A stretch of 40,969 nucleotides of DNA from Laccaria trichodermophora (GCA_018417955.1 JACTVC010000064.1:1-40969), one strand, 5' to 3'. Positions 21,517 to 33,689 are shown, counted from the stretch's first letter. A program made the numbers and translations. The notes: a model not told the origin generated them from the sequence alone.

Positions 21517-24500
21517 TCAATCTTCCGGACAACCTATCAAAATCACCCACTGGATGTTGCAACTCAGAGAGTAATTCCCTGTTTTAGACTTGTATACAGA
21601 TGTCGTGTAACCGACAACAGCAAAAGACCCGTATGGAATTTCGTCATCGTAACGGTCGAGGATCTTGTCCAAATTGTTGAGATTGTGAGCTGTATATTCG
21701 AAGTTAAATTTCCGCCCGTCATAGACGGGTACTATTTTAAAAGACTTTAGTATATGCTGAGAACATAACACTGAAAGCTTACTGATTGCATCGAAATCCA
21801 AGAAGAAAGCAGCCGAAGTCTTAACCTTTGGCTGACCGCGCTTCGTAGAAGGACTGACGCTGCTGTTGAACATGCCAGACGGTTGTTTACCAGGTGAAAA
21901 GCCAGCTTCAAAGCAGTCAGTACAGGTGTAAATGTGATACGATTATCACTTACCACCTGTTCCTTGACTTTTCGTAGAGAAAAGTAAAGAATCTTTCTCA
22001 AGTTGCGCATGTAGTTCCTTCTTTCCGAAAGCCATGCATATGAAGCCGCAAAAACGATCCCATTCCTGAGAATGAAGTATACCCGAGATGGATTTCTGGC
22101 GTAAACCCCGTTCCGGTGGATTTTGCAGATTTGATGCAGTCACAAATACACTGGACAAATTGATAGCCGGCTGATTCTTTATGTGAAGATGTAGACGTTC
22201 TCCGTCTGGTGTCGCTTTATATGCGGAGACATCCAGAGGGGACGCTCTCGATGGGTTAACATAGCGGCCAGATAAATCGAAGCGGATGGCGTTGACACAA
22301 TTACTAAATTTGCATATTTCAGATCATGGTAAACAGTCGACAAATGAAGTTAGCACTCACTCAAATAGCATATGAGGGCAGTAAGTTTCCCAAGCGGATA
22401 ACATGATTTGACCAGGACCTTTTGCATTGCTCCATGAGATCAGAATGCCACGACTAAAAGTTACTAAGTAACGATCAATAGACAAAAAGATAAATGAACT
22501 AACTTTAAGTTTGGTAACGACGCGTAGTCGTCTGCAAGGTAAGCATCTTGGAGTTCCATCTGGGTAACTTCACAAGAGAGAGGCAAAGACCTAACATTGT
22601 AAACAAGTTGGGAACATATGATGTCAATGAATTGAACCGTCAGACTTACGTTAGCCTCAATGTGTCCACATCACTTAAATGAACAATATTCGCATTGGAT
22701 GTTGATTTCTTTTTCTCGGCAAGCATGTCAGCGAATGTTTTCGGAGCATTATCCGAGCGATGTTTGGTGACATCGTGAGATTGACCGCTTCCCTCGCCCG
22801 ATTTGAACGATGCTGATTTCGATGGACTGACGTCCGCGATACTTTGTTTGGTTGCCATCCTGAATGAATGTTAATGAGTATTATCAACCTACCGCATTCG
22901 AAAGTGACTTACTGTATCTGTCTCGCCTCTTCCTCTTCAACGTCAGACTCGTTATCCGACTGCTCTAGTAAAGGAGACTGAAAGCGCGCTTTGGCTTTCC
23001 CTTTATGACGTAGAGGCGACTCGATTTGTTCACGACCGACTTGCTCGTAATCTTCGTCCCCTCTGAGATACAGTTAAGCCAAAATCGTTAAGGGCATGAA
23101 GAAAGCCGCTTACACGGCCTCATCGTCTCTATAAAACGGTGAGTTATGTGAGAAATTAAAAAGAAGTGGTACTCACATGAAAGGATCGGCTAAGTCGTAT
23201 TCATCCAAATCGCAAATCTCCCCACCCAAACTGATCTCATTAGACATAGGTTGTTGCTGAAGTGAAGTGAGCTACATACCCTTCACGTTCAGAGCTTGCC
23301 TCGTCAGGTTCATCTTGGGCGATGGATACATCTTTGATAGCGGATCTTACAAAAAAGGTGAACAGTAAGTTGCAACAATGTTAGAAGCGACCCATACCGA
23401 GATTTATATGATCTTTGTGCATCTTTTTGCGAACCAGCGCGATTAAAGTTGATGTCGCTGATACAAAGGCAGAGATTATAAGTGATTTTTAAACAGTAAG
23501 TAAATGTAATACTTACTGTTTATCGGCGACGGTGGAAACGCGTGACCGTACAGCCTTCGACAGTCTGTATGATGCGTCATAATCAGAACGTTTATTGATA
23601 CAGCAAAATATCTGTGAACATACGAGGCACGTTTAGGGGTTTTTACACTGATGGAAATATTAACGAAACGCATCGAATAGGTGGGAGGCATCTAACTCAC
23701 ATGTCGTCGTCGCTATTTTCGTTTGAAGCTGAAGACATCTTGGTTTTCTTGGAGCTTGAATCGGAGGTAAGTAGATTATCTCAAAGAAACTTATCCAGTG
23801 GAACTCACGGAGTCTCTGGGTTAACAACAAAATTTCCCTCTGGATCCAATACGCGCTTTTTATATCTATACAGAATGACATCAACTCGTACGGCCATGGT
23901 AAGATAAAGGATGATAACGACGTACATGCCGAAAGCGCTTCTGGTCCTTACAGGTGTATCATCGGGAATAGGTTTCTTGGAAGATTGAATTCTAGACTTC
24001 ATTGTCTGTCCCCGAAACATACTATCATCAGGGTCTAGTTCCGGTGTTCTGTCAAGGCTCTTAGACAAAGTAAAGTGCAAGATGCCAAGTACGTACTTTT
24101 GTTCTCCTTCCGAAGAAGTGACTTCAATAATATCGCTATCAGAGGTTCGTCAGCTTAGAAAATTGCGATAAAGGTGCACTACAGTCACTTTTTAATCGAC
24201 TTGATTGCATTAGACCGTGAACTCCGCGAAGAACTAAGCCTCGGTGTAGGCTTGACAAGTATAGTCGGAGGAGGCGACCTAGCAAAACATCAGTTGAATA
24301 CGCCATAGCTCCAAGGGAGCAGATTCTCACTGTGACCATTCTATTAAACTAAAAGAGGTATTGAGCGTTCATTCTAAAGAAGTGAAGAACGTGAACGCTT
24401 ACTTCGATTCTTCCGTTGCAGCATCGACAGGTTCTCTATATCACGATGAAATACTGCGTAATGAAAGAAGCATTAATAAGTTTGCTGACCGTTTAACGGG

Positions 24501-24536
24501 AACCGGCCTTCGCTTCTGAGGAGACTTTGGAGGCAT
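21517..24536 (-). CDS. Many-exon acidic protein with C-terminal conserved block (unknown)
   Basis: About 18 short exons on the minus strand are followed by phase and splice consensus. The first is MPPKSPQKRRPVPVKR (start 24536), with introns of about 37-60 nt. The N-terminal two thirds is Ser-, Lys- and Glu-rich and predicted disordered. It includes SDIIEVTSSEGE, an acidic run SDVEEEE and basic patches. Well-defined late exons are about 22858-22650 (MATKQSIADVSPSK...) and 22316-21951 (containing VNAIRFDLSGRYVNP and SGILHSQEWDRF). The end (VPVYDGRKFNFEY, then PYGSFAVVGYTTSVY, then SLSCNIQWVILIG) resembles an unnamed domain I associate with Agaricomycete hypothetical proteins. Two internal joins could not be made in frame. 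Nuclear or chromatin-associated is only a guess from composition. Confidence 0.55.
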
Positions 24537-24891
24537 GATAGGCAGCAAAATCTCAATGAGGGAAAAGGGACGTCGGTGAAAGTTTGATCAATTCCACATT
24601 TTATACCACGATATTCGGATAAAAGATATACGCAGAAAGGGTACGACAACCTCTAGTCTCTGCTCAAATTGTGTATGTGGTACTGTTATTCTCGATCGCT
24701 AAAATCTTTCTATTGACTTCGCACCGATTGAAAATTTTCTATTCAGTCTCGTGGGATAGCAAAAATTGTATTGGTTTCTGTGGTAAACGCCGAGACATCG
24801 CAGAAAGTTTTGCCAAGTGGATCGACGTACTAAAAAGGATCAGTAACCTTGCACCTTGTCCGTTGTAAAGAAATTAGACTCTTCTCGCGCT
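24537..24891. promoter_or_regulatory. Divergent promoter region
   Basis: 355 bp separates the start codons of the minus-strand acidic-protein gene and the plus-strand gene at 24892. Any promoters for both must lie here, so they may be co-regulated. I see no clear TATA box pair or palindromic operator. Confidence 0.4.
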
Positions 24892-26125
24892 ATGGACGCT
24901 CGTTACAACAAAACCCAAGCCAGTACGTTCCCGTTCTTCTTGAAGATATCTACCGTTAAAAAAAATACAGTGGAAGATCTTATCCGGTATACAGAGGCCA
25001 GAGGTAAATGCGACATCGGTACCGATTGCCAGCAACTGCTTGAAGTCGACGTGAGTAACAACCGTCAATCAAGATTAAATCACGACACAGACATAACTGT
25101 ACCCATAGATTGATAAACTCGAAATCGTGGCGTACACAAGGCCAGACACGTACCGTCTTTGCAAATTCGACGAGAAGTCCGATAGTATGCAAGAGGTTAT
25201 CGTACGACTTCAAGGCATTTTGTGCGCAACTGAATTGCCGCCACTCAAAGAATTAATGCAAGTGACGAGACAAAAACTGTACAATGTTATTTCGACTGAT
25301 ACTCTCAATAAAAACAGTGCTGAGTCTCATGTTAAAAAGATTAGAGGTCTTCGTCAAGCAGTTCAAGTTACCGGTCTCGGTGAAGACATCTTTGGATCTA
25401 TCATTCGAACGGTAGAAAAAATTCATCAAAAATTCGAACTAGCGTTGCCCGTCAACACTTTGGGATCTTTTCAACGCGGGGAATACGAGGGCGCAGCAGC
25501 ACTGTATGCTCACAACAGATATTTCACCGACAGAAGGCTTGCACCTCAACAAGAACACCAGCCTTTTCTTCCCATGGTCGATCCATACGGCGCATTGGAC
25601 AAATTGCGATCACAAACATTTATTCACAGTTGCGACAACATAGTTGAATACACCTCGTTGAGGAAGGATGCAAAAGGGCATGACGAGTACGTCTTGAATC
25701 ACCTTTCAATCCTATGTCAACTCACTTATGCATCAAAGATATTTCGTTATCAATCCAGCCACATTTGGTTTGGGAGATATTGTGGAGATCAGCGTTGGCT
25801 TCGTTTGTATTCCCATCATAAACGGGTATAAGTTCATGGCAACGTTGAGAGGAATGGTTCTTTTGGACAACAGTGTACGAAAGGTAAGTACATGCTACGA
25901 GTAACCGACGGTCCTAATTCAGAGCAACAGAAAGCGTTGGCACTCAGCAAGGGTTCTCTGCTACCTACTTTAGGCCCCGCATTGACCTTGAAACGCAAAA
26001 TGCTATACATTAAGGACCATCTCGACGAAACGTGCGATAACGTTGGCGCAATGACTCTACAAATCGGCTCGATGCAGGGAATTGAGGAGGCAAGGTCGAC
26101 ATGCAAAACACGCACAAACTATTAG
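24892..26125 (+). CDS. Conserved fungal-type protein of unknown function
   Basis: Four exons fit exactly: 24892-25050, 25109-25686, 25739-25883 and 25925-26125. They give 360 residues starting MDARYNKTQAS. The joins are phase-consistent, and the third recovers NPATFGLGDIVEISVGF, then GYKFMATLRGMVLLD, a block that I associate from memory with unnamed Agaricomycete proteins often found near transposon genes. It has no signal peptide or membrane segment, and there are no catalytic motifs I can name. Helical segments (RLQGILCATELPPLKELMQ) suggest a globular N-terminal half. The gene diverges from the acidic-protein gene and is followed at 100 bp by another small plus-strand gene, so the two may be expressed together. 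Confidence 0.65.
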
Positions 26126-26224
26126 TAAACGACATTTAATTCGGAAACCGTCATTTGTATACTCCACGCTGGTCGTAATAAATATTCAATTAGAACTAAA
26201 CATCTTGTTAAACACTTCGACTTT

Positions 26225-26774
26225 ATGGAATTCGACCCGAAACGAGTTCACAAGACGGTGTGCGATATCCTAGACGACAGAGCTAGCAATAACCTTGACA
26301 GCGATTGGGAGGCGCTTAAAAGCGCAGCTGATGAATTTCTACAAGCCGTGGAAGCTTTCGAAATCGCTGATGACGACGCCGACATTGAGCTTGATAGCAT
26401 AAAAAGTTAGCCATCATTTGATCTTAAACCCTGAAAGACGAGTTGACAATAGCAAACAAGCAACGTCTGACAAGAAAAAGGGCAAGAGCGATTTCAGTCG
26501 CGTTGAGCGATTAGAAATGTTACACGCCCAAGTCTATCCCGACGTCTATGATAAAGCTTGCAAAATGACGTCTTACGCACAAGCTTTACACACAAAATTA
26601 GCGACAGCTTCACAAAAGAACAAAGAGTTTGGAGAGAAGATGGATAATGCGCTTACATTTTTGACTGAGGTAGTTGGAATGTTACGCGACAACGAAGAAA
26701 ATACTGAGGCTCAGTTGGGTTATGAGATGGACAATCCTCCTATGGATACAGACTCGGATGAGTCTGAGAACTAG
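26225..26774 (+). CDS. Small acidic, helical protein (hypothetical)
   Basis: Two exons (26225-26405 and 26443-26774) joined by a 37-nt intron give 170 residues. The first half is acidic (DDDADIELD). A Lys-rich linker (SDKKKGKSD) follows. The C-terminal half is predicted helical and possibly coiled (RVERLEMLHAQVYPDVYDKA, then FGEKMDNALTFLTEVV) and ends in an acidic tail (DTDSDESEN). I do not recognise a family. The short intron and the choice of AG are the weak points. If it is not spliced, the first frame stops at 26408 after 61 residues. Confidence 0.45.
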
Positions 26775-27286
26775 TTAAACGGTTTATCAATCTCCAATTT
26801 GAACACGATTTTAGAGTGGAGAGGATCATACTACGGCTCCTTCCAACCTCTGAGAGTCAACTTACTTACATCATACGGGCCGGTGAGACCACGCGCTCGA
26901 TCGCCCAAAATAATCCGATCACCAACTGAATATACAGATCATGGTGACTCACCTTACAATGAAAACAAAAAGCGTTGATCATAAAACCGAACTTCATCAT
27001 GTACTTGGCAACAATGGACATCAAACGCATGGCCAATGTAGTCAATTGTGGTTGGCGCCTGATTGAAACATACCTGCAACATATAAAATATAATGTTCAT
27101 CGGCTGATGTGAAAAACAAAAAAGAAGAAACAAAAAAAAACCGATGATATGATCGAAGCAAATGAATGCACTTGGCGACACTGGCATAAATGGGGACTTT
27201 ACTTTCAAGCGATCGATTGTGTCGCAATTTCGTGGTAGCTTGATGAAAGATGCAGAACAATGGAGGATGGTACAGACATGATGAAG
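26775..27286. other. Convergent intergenic spacer, nothing recognised
   Basis: This lies between the 3' ends of a plus-strand and a minus-strand gene, so it should hold two 3' UTRs and polyadenylation signals. Minus-strand frames of up to 85 codons here (26954-27299) have irregular composition and no similarity I can see. There is no repeat or RNA gene. Confidence 0.45.
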
Positions 27287-29982
27287 TTAGACCAAGCACG
27301 GCAAATTTATCGAGTCGAAAAACTCAGTTGAGTATTTGGATGCTTTTTGTTTCAGCTGTCTCGTCCAGTTATGACCCCTGAGATGATCTCTCCAAACTCC
27401 TGCTGCTAAAGGTTGTGCTCCCCAGTGCCTGATTTCGTCAAGCCTCTTCTGATATTCCGCCTCGTTGTATTCAGTCCATCGCCCATAGTTTTCACCACAT
27501 TTCAATTGTTCGTACGTTGACGTCAAAGGCCACCATGATTTCAGTGCAAACTGATTTTTCGTTGCTGAAAAAGATGTGTTGTAGTTGATAATGGTAGACA
27601 ATACGTGAATGCATACTTGTTTCACAATGATACACTCCACATAACATGTCCAACTCGTCTTGTGAGAGATCGTCGTCGCACAATATTTGATCACCCGCGG
27701 CAACGTACAAGCCACATCTTTCGACAGATGCACTGATTGAAGGGCCTTGTAGAGCATGATCGATACTCATTGTTTCCATTGCGAGTCGCCACACGATGCC
27801 ACCACGCAACAATGCAGCACGGCCACGAGAAGAATTCAGTAGTTCAGACCTCTGTCGTACATATGCATCGTAGTCTCTGCGAGTGAACGAATATCCGAAC
27901 ATTCGAATGGGAACTGGTCGTCGTATCTTTTGTGTTACTGAAGTCCGCGCTATCGTATTTTGCATGGTCCGAAATTGAATACCCTTTTGCAAAAAAAGAC
28001 GTGCAATTTCATAGGTCGATAACTTGACGTCTAAACGACATATATAAGCCGCTGTTGCAGGATCTTCCACTGTTAATCGCCAAGAAACAGAATTGCATAA
28101 GGTTTCAAACATAAACATTCCATTCCCCAATCGTTTGATATGTCGAACGCGAGGATTGCCTTCTAAAGCTATGCGGTTTCCGCTCAGAAGATCCCATTCA
28201 TCAAATGCGGGTTTGCCTTTGCCAGTTGCCAATTTCTTGACAAAGTCCAATGCTTTACAACCAGCGGACGTGGAGAATATGGGATCATCAGATGATGTTA
28301 AACCTAGAGCTCTCAACATTTTTTTCTTTTCAGTCGAGTCTAATTCCAGAGATTGCGATGCAGCAATCGGAAGCGGTTGAACAAAGCCGTGAAAGAAGTA
28401 CAACGCCTCCAGTGCCTCTAACGGATGTCGACTATCCAGTTCGTACTCATCGACAACCAAAGGTGGAGGCGACGGACTTCTAGGCATTTCAAGAAATGCA
28501 GTGTTATCCACGTTGACATCGTCAAAAGGTTCATTTTCTTCATATCGCTCCGAGCTGACAGGAAAGTCAATGGAGTACGTTGGCTCGTCTTCAAAGTTGT
28601 CGTTTAGATCGTTGTCATAGTGATCAATACGTCCCATTCCATCGCAGCAATCCCATTCGTTTTCCCAAGAGTCGTACAACTTCTGAGAATCAGTGAACAT
28701 ATTTAACGCATCAAGCTTTGCACGTTCTGGAACGTTATTGCGAATCCATTCTCCATGCTCGTCTTCCTCCCAAACGAATACTTTCGCGCCGACAACTGGA
28801 TGATTTGACTGTCTTTGCAATCGAGCAAATCGATGTGCGTCGGTCTCAGTAGATAACATTGATGCGTGGTTCGCCTCCCGCAACGCAAAAAAAGCTCTGA
28901 GCTTTTGTGGCAAAGAAATGTGCAATGGGACCTTGGTAGAAGAACTGAGGTCCGCAGGCATCGAGGTCGCACCTTCTCTGAGCAGACTGCTGTTAGCTGA
29001 AATTGTTGTTGAACTGCACAATGTATTTTCCGACGCAGTGGCCGAGTTTAATAGTCGAGTTAAGTAGACGCAGAGGGATATTTCCTCCCAGCATGTCGGC
29101 TTTTTGTGTAACAAAGTTAACACTTCTTGTATTTGATGTGGAAGAGGCGCTAAGGCTTCGATTTCTTTGCGATCTTTCGCCGCTTTGACCTCCACTTTGG
29201 TCCATCGATACCACACCGGTACATTGTGGTCACAGAACCACGATACTGCAGGCCGACTGGAACATCCATCCAGTAAAACGATAATTGTGCCCGCACGTGG
29301 TACTTGAGTATCAAATTGATATAACCACGATGAGCGAAGCCCATTCAACCATATTTGGTCATATCCATCATCGGTGAGGATGTGATACCATCCCGGTATG
29401 TTACCAAATCCATTGTATTTGGACTGCCTCTTTGGAGCGGCTCCTACAGCCATCAAATAGGATACAATGGTCATCCACACAACGAACCAATCTCGAGCTT
29501 CAGCCAATCTTCGACGACCATCTGAGTTCGATCGAAAGGGTTTCGTGAAATCATAGGCAGAAGGCAAATGTGGTGTAATGAGAGGGACTTGGTAGCGCAG
29601 ATTCAGTGACATCGCGACATCGTGCAGAAAGTACTGAAGATGGTACCAAGATTGTGCAGTGGCAGCATCAAGCGCGAACAGATCTTTCGTATCTGTGACT
29701 TGGGTCGGTATGAAGCGCAGCCCATCAAACGGCACGCAGTTAAAATTGAATTCTAGAGGTATGAAAGCCATCCAACCGAAATGTGGGGTCCACCATCGAG
29801 GCAATTGAAGGGCAGATAATCGAGGATATCGTTGAAATTGAAGAAAAGGGTTAACGACGCCGCCCTGCTTCGTGACCTGAGCGGGAACGTCTATAGCTCT
29901 TCGACTATTTGGCGAATAAAACAGAACACCGCCAATGAGATAGGCTCTTCCTTGTGATCTGTCAACGCCATACGAATAACTC
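27287..29982 (-). CDS. Large agaricomycete-type protein of unknown function
   Basis: The exons are 27287-27564 and 27617-29982, with the 5' end open. The frame continues upstream of its first ATG (29804) through SYSYGVDRSQGRAYLIGGV to an AG acceptor at 29983, so a short first exon is still missing. That gives at least about 880 residues. Motifs include DAATAQSWYHLQYFL, GYDQIWLNGLRSSWLYQFD, VPVWYRW, and near the C-terminus PLTSTYEQLKCGENYGRWT and PLAAGVWRDHLRG. These recall a family that is highly expanded in mushroom genomes but has no assigned function. The central region is acidic (DNDLNDNFEDEP) and Ser/Pro-rich. No transmembrane or catalytic motif is identifiable. Confidence 0.7.
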
Positions 29983-30141
29983 CTGCAACGTATCCATCAG
30001 TCACTCTCCAACTCAGTTCAAGAAACAACCATCTTAACATTTAACAAAGAGCGCGCTTCAGAACAGAGTGTCGTCGTAACAGAGTCAAGGGAAACTCAAA
30101 GCACTAAACGTCTTTGTGTAGTAAGTCAACGTGTCGAGATG

Positions 30142-30214
30142 AGACAAACAATCACAAATTTCAAACTGAAAAGTGGACGTCCACTTTTCAGTTCAAAATT
30201 GTCACTTGTTTGGT
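30142..30214. repeat. Palindromic repeat copy P5
   Basis: A nearly perfect palindrome centred at GGACGTCC, with arms ACTGAAAAGT and TTTCAAAC on the left and the complement on the right, and outer ACAAACAATCAC and GTCACTTGTTTGG. It lies about 490 bp past the stop of the intact family A gene and about 160 bp upstream of the large minus-strand gene. Confidence 0.92.
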
Positions 30215-30700
30215 GCAGTGACGACGTATGTAGAAAGAAACAAAAGACAACAACCCATTTCAAAACTTCTGACTTTTCGTTAAAGCGCTAAGTAAGCATT
30301 CCCTGCTCAGCACTCCAAATGCAAAATGCAGAAAGGCCTTACTTCTTGCCAGTAAGGTAAAAGACATCGTTGATGTTTGATAGTTACACCACCATCGAAC
30401 GCGCCAAGAACGCGCAAGGCATGTGGTCGACTTTCACAAAAAATTCACATAAATACGCATTCCAGCTACGTCAGTAGGCAGATGAAGATCAAGTCATAGA
30501 AGATGTGGAAGACGCTTGACATCGCAGTAATGATTAAATCAGACTTATATACGCTATTAAGGTACAGACAAAGTTGTATTGTCAAAGGTTCGATCACAAC
30601 GTACACGAAAGGCAGCAGTGACAGTAATAACATGTTAGATTGTCCGAGATGTTCATGGTACAAGTTATGCGAATGGTGATATGATGGACTTGAAGATTGG

Positions 30701-31607
30701 CTAAGTAAAGTAACGACGAAGGTGATTTTTTAGAACCAACATCTCCATTGGAGTCATTGGAACTTCTCCCTTATCCGAAACACCTTTCAAAAACCTTTTG
30801 ACCTCCTCATCGTCCCATGTATTGGCAACCGCCAAGAATTCCTCGTTTTTGCAGCCAAACCCGATGAAATGGTGTAAATATCGGGACATGTCGGGGGTAC
30901 ACGATTTGAGGAAATGCGTCAATTCTGCGGTTTCTCTTTCTAGTTTTGCGAGAATGTCTGGGGGTGATTCACTTCGAGGATTCCGGAGGGGATTATGATT
31001 CGGTTGAGTTGCAACAGAACTGTGATCCGAAACGGCTATCTGTCCTCGCTAAAGTTCGCCTGTTCACCCAGTTGTATCAAATGAAGAGAAGACGCACCAT
31101 TGATTGTCTCGTTGTTTCCTGTGAACCCTGAGAACCGCCATTATGAATGAACACTCCGGACGACGAATAAAAAACGTACTTCGGCTGAAACTGGGGCAGT
31201 CGAGCATCGATGTCTGCCGTTATCAAAAATTTTTGCCATGTAGTCTCGCGCAAATTTTTTTCGTTGCTGGACACCGTCGTCTTTGATCAAAAAGAAAATT
31301 GGGTACATAGGCCAGAACTGGCAAAGGAGATGTAAATTCGACGAATGGGTGTGGCTATTGCGGAGGTACCTCTTGCTCAACTTTTGCTATATTGTCGGCT
31401 TGGTCTGAAAACGTCTTTGACTTTTCTAAATGCGATCGCATGCAGCTTCTTAACGTAGTCTGAAGAAGCGATGTTATAATGCATTTAAAGGTTATCATTG
31501 ATTGGACCCACCTTCCACCGTAAAAAATACTCTTCCGAACAGTCCGGGTTAAAGAGCTGCCGAAACTCGTCTATCTGCTCCGAGGTTGACATACTCTGTT
31601 CGACCAT
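30701..31607 (-). CDS. Family A gene, compact member (unknown function)
   Basis: Five exons on the minus strand fit without any frame conflict: 31607-31512, 31459-31370, 31317-31180, 31127-31098 and 31048-30701. All introns are phase 0 and about 49-52 nt, giving 233 residues. The start is MVEQSMSTSEQI. The second exon (TTLRSCMRSHLEKSKTFSDQ...) aligns with the 30-codon exon of the gene at 10.9-12.3 kb. The third holds FWPMYPIFFL and RKKFARDYMAKIF. The last holds FGCKNEEF, FLKGVSDKGE, and TPMEMLVLKNHLRRYF at the C-terminus. Relative to its longer relative it lacks the Pro-rich tandem repeat exon. The function is unknown, and the domain is small, charged and probably helical. Confidence 0.72.
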
Positions 31608-32419
31608 CGCCCTCTAGCTTACCTTGAACGACAGAGTTCCTGTAGGTAAAAGCAAAATCAGCGAGGCAATCGATAACGATGGATCGATGAATCGCACGTG
31701 GCATGGCTCAATGACTTTAGAACAGTTATACTAAGTGGTGCTGAGAAATTTTGTAATGTTTCGAAGACGAACCGTGAGTGCAGTAGATGGTCAACGACAA
31801 AACTAACCAAGTCCCTTTGTTTATGCATGTTAAATGGCACGTGACTATGAACTCTCGAAACGCGCCGATAATATCAAGAGCATTGAACTTTACGGTCAGT
31901 AACATAAAAAATGAGCCGTAGTAAACTTCTTCTGCAAAACGACGTGGTCTTCCGGGTTCGAATGCCAAAATCAAGGCGGGTCCGATTTCAAAGTGAAGAT
32001 CTTTGGCGAAATCCAGCCTGGCCATCTTAGAACGAAGAGCAGCGCTCTCGGAGACTTTTACACCGGAACCAAAACCAGTATGAGATCTTGTCGACGTAGC
32101 ATAACCTTCTCTCATCGACGCTCTCAGCCGTGTTATATAACTGCCAAGTCAAGAGCGGCTAAATCAAATATGTCCATGCCAACTTCCTACTTCTAGAATG
32201 GGTCGAGTAGCCGGTGGTGATGCGGGCAAGTGGAAAGGACTTGATGAAGGGCAGCGGAAGATCGCTATATGCCAGCAAATTGTTGAGGAGAATGGAGGAA
32301 TCAACTGTTGCGGAGAACTTGCAGAGTACCCCTGTTGAAATTGCAAACTCGAGTAGGCGGGGAATGAGGGTACTATAGGGAACAAAGGGCGATGAATGGA
32401 AGGTGGCAGGGAGAATGCG
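31608..32419. other. Spacer with an uncertain minus-strand frame
   Basis: A minus-strand frame at 31726-32115 (129 codons, containing LHFEIGPALILAFEPGRPRR and EVYYGSFFMLL) has fairly protein-like composition in its first 90 codons. It could be an exon of an otherwise unseen gene, but no splice partners or family similarity were found. The rest (32120-32419) shows nothing. Confidence 0.35.
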
Positions 32420-32860
32420 CTATTGGTTTGGAATAATGAACCATTGTCCTAGATTCACCGATGCTGTAGACATACCTTGAGAACGCCTCGCTCCAAGAAT
32501 ACATCCAAATCCTTGCGATAAATCGACGCCCGCGTGCTGGGTATCCCCACTCGAGGCGGCATCAAACACGGTCGAGAGATGAACTTGTCTGCCAGTTTTT
32601 TCACTTCTGCAGCAACAGACCCGTTGTGGTCGTCGACGTGTGTCGCCCCAAGGGATGCGAGCTCGTCGGCATGTTTGAGGGAGGAGGTGGTGATGATGAA
32701 GAACGGTGCCAATGCTTATGGCCGCGTCCCTGCCGGCGGCTGAGGTGGTTGAAGCCAAATCGAACCAGAACAGCCAAAGGGCTGCCAGGCGCGAGCCATA
32801 CGCGGAATCGGGTCGTAAAGAAAGAGAGAAGCTCGGAACTGGCAGTAAGGCAGAGGAGAA
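32420..32860 (-). pseudogene. Decayed medium-chain dehydrogenase/reductase fragment
   Basis: The minus strand shows ITTSSLKHADELASLGATHV followed by AEVKKLADK, which is the typical Rossmann-fold segment after the nucleotide-binding motif in zinc-type MDR/enoyl-reductase-like proteins. The expected continuation (VFDAASSGDTQHAGVDL) is present but in another frame, so at least one frameshift occurred near 32580-32610. The upstream glycine-rich nucleotide-binding motif is unrecognisable. The N-terminal GroES-like half is absent, and a transposon-like element begins about 70 bp upstream. It is a relic with no expected activity. Confidence 0.65.
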
Positions 32861-33309
32861 CGCGGTGCGAACGGGAGACTGGTGTGTTAGAGAGCAAGGT
32901 GCGCTGGCACTAAGCCACAGTACTTATCACTCCCCCACCTATTCCTACTGGACTCCAGGACTCCAGTAAGATTCCTACTGGACTCCAGGACTCCAGTAGG
33001 ATTCCCACTGGATTTCAACAATTCTTCCAAAAAAGGCAATTTCCACCTATTGGACTCCTATTGGACTCCAACTGGACTCCAACTGGACTCCTACTGGACT
33101 CCAACTGAACTTAGACAAAAAAAATCCAAACCTTCAGTTGGATTCCTACTGGATTCCTACTGGACTCCTACTGGAGTATCATGCATTCTATCAAATTTTG
33201 ATTAAGTCAGTCAGACCTTTTAACACCTCAAAATTTCATACCAAACTTCCATTTAAACATAGATATTATATTGATGACTATATACACAAATATATACAAA
33301 AGTATTAAT

Positions 33310-33660
33310 AATCTAATGTGGTCAGGGTGGGGGAGGGAGGAAGTGATGGGGAATGATGAGGGGGGGGAGAGTAAGGGAGGGGGAAGGCAGGGGAAGGGTG
33401 GGTGAGGGAAGGGAAGGGAGGAGAAGGGAGGGGGAGACAGGGTGAGGGAGAGGGAGGGGAAGGGAGGTGGGAGTGATGGAAGGGAGGTGGAGTGATGGAG
33501 GGGGAGGGAGAGGGAGGGGAAGGGAGGTGGGAGTGATGGAGGGGGAGGGAGGGGAGAGATGGAGGGGGAGGGAGGGGAGAGATGGAGGGGAGGGGGGGGA
33601 GGACAGAGAGGAGACAGGGAGGGTTTGAGGGGGAGGGAGTGATAGGAGCTCATCGAGGGA
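33310..33660. repeat. GGGA/GGGGA purine-rich tract
   Basis: About 350 bp of G/A on the plus strand (GGGAGGGGAAGG-type words) with internal ~70-bp near-duplications containing GGGAGTGATGGAGGGGGAGG. Open frames across it are compositional. Such purine mirror tracts can adopt triplex or G-quadruplex structures. It lies inside the TIR element. Confidence 0.85.
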
Positions 33661-33689
33661 GCGCTCGTCATCCGTAGGCATGGGTGGGC

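Noticed and set aside
30466..30663. 65-codon hydrophobic minus-strand frame, membrane-like
   Set aside because: Isolated, no splice context or similarity. Hydrophobic random frames are common in AT-rich spacers.
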